Positions 6,678 through 8,611 of a stretch of 8,611 nt of DNA are shown piece by piece. The notes under the pieces were generated by a model. That model searched no databases. It saw nothing but the letters and a program-made list of their open reading frames with translations, and was not told the DNA's origin. The translations under genes were made by a program, and so were the position numbers. The stretch is taken from assembly GCA_003670825.1 (NCBI GenBank), contig QWQL01000119.1, forward strand, positions 1 through 8,611. The letters are read 5' to 3'. This DNA comes from Planctomycetota bacterium. Lineage in GTDB: Bacteria; Planctomycetota; Planctomycetia; Pirellulales; UBA1268. Each line of letters opens with the position of its first letter. Within the stretch, counting starts at the first letter, position 1.

Positions 6678-7189
6678 CCGCGCTTGTGATCGCCGCTGCC
6701 GGCGTGCATCCGCTGGCCACAACCAACGCCGTGCTGAATGCGGTCGCCACCGTGCTCCTGATCGCTGGCTGGTCGTTCATCAAGCGGGGAAAGGTGCGGG
6801 CCCATCGCGCGGCGATGATGTCGGCATTTGCCGTGTCGACCGTGTTCCTGGCCTGCTACCTGACCTACCACGCGCTGGTCGGCCACGTGCCCTTTCGTGG
6901 GGAGGGGGGCGTGCGGACGGTCTACTTCGCGATCCTGATCTCTCACATTTTTCTCGCGGTGGCGGTGCCGGTGCTGGCCATCGCGATGTTCGTGCTGGCC
7001 TGGAAAGGCCGCTGGAACGCCCACCGCCGGCTGGGCCGAGTCGCCCTGCCGATCTGGCTTTACGTGTCGGTGACCGGCGTGGTGATCTACCTGATGCTCT
7101 ACCACTTCTTTCCCGGCCCGGCACACGCGTCTACACTGAAGCACATCCAGGATATGTGGAGCCTCGCCTCCGTCAGCGAGGGCGGGTAG
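6674..7189 (+). CDS. DUF420 membrane protein (YozB/CtaM-like oxidase assembly factor)
   Basis: The 171-aa product has four transmembrane helices at about 14-35, 48-70, 84-109 and 123-145. Conserved-looking histidines lie near helix ends: H12 (GVHPLATTNA), H44 (RAHRAAMM), H66 (LTYHALVGH), H91 (ISHIFLAV), H117 (NAHRRLGR) and H144 (LYHFF). This pattern is that of the DUF420 family. Its Firmicutes members YozB/CtaM are needed for maturation of heme-copper oxidases, where the paired histidines suggest heme or copper binding. The start codon overlaps the SCO stop (ATGA), so the two are probably translated together, as expected for partners in metal-centre assembly. The last ~25 residues are polar. 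The final codons overlap a small DNA hairpin (7162-7181), so the extreme C-terminus may derive from intergenic repeat sequence. Family assignment is strong; the precise role here is inferred. Confidence 0.88.
   Translation: MTALVIAAAGVHPLATTNAVLNAVATVLLIAGWSFIKRGKVRAHRAAMMSAFAVSTVFLACYLTYHALVGHVPFRGEGGVRTVYFAILISHIFLAVAVPVLAIAMFVLAWKGRWNAHRRLGRVALPIWLYVSVTGVVIYLMLYHFFPGPAHASTLKHIQDMWSLASVSEGG
7162..7181 (+). other. Hairpin at the 3' end of the DUF420 gene
   Basis: CCTCGC (7162-7167) pairs exactly with GCGAGG (7176-7181) across an 8-base loop, inside the last codons before the TAG at 7187. There is no T-run after it. It may affect mRNA ends or be part of a dispersed GC-rich repeat that continues into the spacer. 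Confidence 0.35.
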
Positions 7190-7331
7190 GCGAAGGGGGT
7201 CGGCGAACGCTCGCGGAGCCTTGGGCGTATCCTCGCCCCGGCGACGCGACTTTTGCCGCCCCCGAGCCGGCGAACCACGTACGTCGAATGCGCTCTAGCG
7301 GTCGTCAATCTCTGAGGGGTGAGGTCAATCC
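7190..7331. other. Spacer between the DUF420 gene and the CxxC miniprotein
   Basis: This 142-base gap has no credible gene. It contains a short palindrome-like element, GCGA-ACGC-TCGC (7203-7214), next to GGAGCCTTGGGCG (7215-7227). Both resemble motifs in the coxA-ctaA spacer. Its last bases hold the ribosome binding site for the next gene. No promoter could be picked with confidence. Confidence 0.45.
7318..7324 (+). promoter_or_regulatory. Ribosome binding site of the CxxC miniprotein gene
   Basis: GGTGAGG ends 7 bases before the ATG at 7332, one of the best Shine-Dalgarno matches in the window. It supports this small gene as real. Confidence 0.6.
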
Positions 7332-7631
7332 ATGCACCGTCTTCGTCACGCCCTGCCGACGCTCGTGCTGCTCGCTATGGTTGGCCTCCTGGCCTCTGCC
7401 GAGGCGCTCGGGTGTCCCAACTGCAAGGACGCCGTCGATACGTCCGACCCCGAAGGACTCAACGTGGCCCGCGGCTATTTTTACAGCATCATCTTGATGC
7501 TCGCGATGCCACTCACGCTCGTGAGTTCGTTCGGTGCCTACGTGTGGCGTGAGATGCGGCGGCAGAAGGCGGCGGCCACACCGGTGGTGCCGGCGTCGGA
7601 ATCCGACGGCTCCGGACCTTCGCTTCCGTGA
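7332..7631 (+). CDS. Small secreted/membrane CxxC protein, function unknown
   Basis: I do not recognise a named family. The 99-aa product has a basic start and a hydrophobic segment at about 7-22 ending near ASAEA, a likely signal peptide. The predicted mature protein starts with GCPNCK (C28 and C31), then a ~20-residue polar stretch, one transmembrane helix at about 51-71 (FYSIILMLAMPLTLVSSFGA), a basic WREMRRQK stop-transfer segment and a Pro/Ser-rich tail. The expected topology puts the Cys pair outside and the tail in the cytoplasm. CxxC can bind copper or heme, or act in thiol redox chemistry; no His follows the second Cys, so it is not a heme c site. It sits after SCO and DUF420 and overlaps the next gene by GTGA, so I infer a role in oxidase assembly, not proven. 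Its good ribosome binding site supports that it is real. Confidence 0.8.
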   Translation: MHRLRHALPTLVLLAMVGLLASAEALGCPNCKDAVDTSDPEGLNVARGYFYSIILMLAMPLTLVSSFGAYVWREMRRQKAAATPVVPASESDGSGPSLP

Positions 7632-8611
7632 ACGCCGCCCGGCCGGCCCGCAACTTCCTCGCCCCCGGGGAGCGCCGGCGTCTGTTCTGGATGCTCGTGC
7701 CTGCGGGCGTCGCGCTGATCGTGGTGCTGGGCTGGGTGGAGCGGACCTGGTTTCCTCGCCCCCGTGGTGGACAGCCCCAGGTTGACACGCGACTCGAGGC
7801 GGTGGCCGGCCGCGGGCCGCAGGGAGATGAGGTCGTTATCGAACGCGACCCAGTCCCGCTAGAACACCCGGCGATGGCAGCCTTGAGTGCCTCGCTCGAT
7901 TCGCTCGCCAAGGTGCGGGATGCCACCGTCTTTCGAGACGCCGACAACGACGCCTGGTTTCAGACCTGGACGACGCTCCGCGACGTCGGCCTGGATGGGC
8001 TCCGTCGGGCGCGACCGCAGCAGGTGGGCTTTCGCGAACTGTTCGGCCAGCCGCGGTCGTTTCGCGGGCGGCTGGTGCGGATGCAAGGCACGCTGCACAG
8101 GGCGGAGCAACTCACGGCCCCGCGGAACGACTACGGCGTCGAGTCGTACTGGCAGTGCTGGATGGAGCCGGCGGGCGGGCCGGCATCGCCAGTGGTGGTG
8201 CAGTGCCTGGCGCTGCCTGCGGGGATGCCCTCCGGCATGGATATCGAGGAGCCGGTCGAGATCCTCGGCTACTTCTTCAAGAACTACGCCTACAACGCCG
8301 CCGACGCCATCCGCGTGGCGCCGCTGATCATGACCCTCGAGCCGATCCGGCTGCCGTCTGGCCCGGCGGCGTCGCGAGGGCCCTCTGGCACCGGGGATCT
8401 TCTCCCAGCCGTGGCCGCCGCCGCGCGGGTCGCCACCAAACCCGGCTCGAGCCTCGAGTCGTTTCTCGCCATCAAGCAGATCGCCGTTGGCGACCGGGCG
8501 GCGGTCGATGCGGCCGCTCCTTGGGGCGAAGACCAGGAGCGGGTGCTCGTCAGGGTGATCTCCCGCCTGGCAGCACCCGCGCCGCTGCTGGCCCGCTGGC
8601 GGGATGACGCC
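7628..8611 (+). CDS. Single-pass membrane protein of unknown function (3' end beyond window)
   Basis: The reading frame is open for 328 codons from a GTG at 7628 to the window end with no stop. The GTG overlaps the stop of the preceding gene (GTGA), which suggests translational coupling; ATG 7691 is an alternative but would start inside the membrane helix. After a basic N-terminus there is one transmembrane helix at about 20-37, then a long soluble part probably in the periplasm. A segment at about 133-235 looks like a folded domain: FRGRLVRMQGTLHRAE, NDYGVESYWQCW, LPAGMPSGMDIEEPVEILGY, FFKNYAYNAADAIRVAPLIM. The alternating pattern after FRGRLV suggests beta strands, possibly an OB-like fold, but this is only an impression. 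A Gly/Ser/Ala-rich linker (about 243-275) leads to another segment. I recall similar proteins in planctomycetes without known function. Placement suggests a link to oxidase assembly; I assign no function. Confidence 0.8.
   Translation, partial: MNAARPARNFLAPGERRRLFWMLVPAGVALIVVLGWVERTWFPRPRGGQPQVDTRLEAVAGRGPQGDEVVIERDPVPLEHPAMAALSASLDSLAKVRDATVFRDADNDAWFQTWTTLRDVGLDGLRRARPQQVGFRELFGQPRSFRGRLVRMQGTLHRAEQLTAPRNDYGVESYWQCWMEPAGGPASPVVVQCLALPAGMPSGMDIEEPVEILGYFFKNYAYNAADAIRVAPLIMTLEPIRLPSGPAASRGPSGTGDLLPAVAAAARVATKPGSSLESFLAIKQIAVGDRAAVDAAAPWGEDQERVLVRVISRLAAPAPLLARWRDDA

Noticed and set aside
5340..6722. 460-codon open frame on the minus strand opposite coxD and the SCO gene
   Set aside because: It has the same biased composition and no motif, and the plus strand holds clear COX4_pro and SCO proteins with functional residues.
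7887..8607. Plus-strand open frames in the other two phases over the last 700 bases
   Set aside because: They overlap the 328-codon frame starting at 7628, are Arg/Ser/Gly-rich and lack a plausible start context. The 7628 frame has a membrane helix and ordinary protein composition.

Overview
The window is one co-directional gene cluster, all on the + strand and GC-rich, for making and assembling an aa3-type heme-copper cytochrome c oxidase. The organism is most likely a planctomycete, probably of the Pirellulales. I infer this from the gene order (coxB-coxA-ctaA-ctaB-coxC-coxD-SCO-DUF420), the His-rich subunit III and IV N-termini, the style of the heme A synthase, and the two unfamiliar membrane proteins at the end, which resemble proteins I associate with planctomycetes. 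This rests on recall, not on a search.

Layout. Bases 2-229 are the 3' end of coxB (subunit II, with the complete CuA motif). Bases 274-2106 are coxA (subunit I, with all heme and CuB ligands). A 172-base spacer follows. Bases 2279-3268 are ctaA (heme A synthase) and 3265-4239 are ctaB (heme O synthase), joined by an ATGA overlap. Bases 4268-5368 are coxC (subunit III, with a large hydrophilic insertion), and 5376-5885 are coxD (subunit IV, caa3 type). Bases 5925-6677 encode a SCO1/SenC copper chaperone lipoprotein, joined by ATGA overlap to a DUF420 (YozB/CtaM-like) membrane protein at 6674-7189. After a 142-base spacer, 7332-7631 encodes a small secreted or membrane CxxC protein. It overlaps by GTGA a single-pass membrane protein of unknown function that starts at 7628 and is still open at the window end.

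How they work together. CtaB converts heme B to heme O and CtaA converts heme O to heme A, the cofactor of CoxA. SCO is expected to deliver copper to the CuA site of CoxB. DUF420 proteins of the YozB/CtaM type are oxidase-assembly factors in Firmicutes. CoxA, B, C and D form the proton-pumping enzyme. Subunit I has the YSHPxV signature of A2-type oxidases, in which the D-channel glutamate of A1 enzymes is replaced. Subunit II nevertheless ends without the fused cytochrome c domain that many A2 (caa3) enzymes carry.

The least understood parts are the insertion in CoxC, the CxxC miniprotein and the last membrane protein. The last two are placed as if they were further assembly or accessory factors. 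I saw no tRNA, rRNA, CRISPR array, insertion sequence or convincing Rho-independent terminator.
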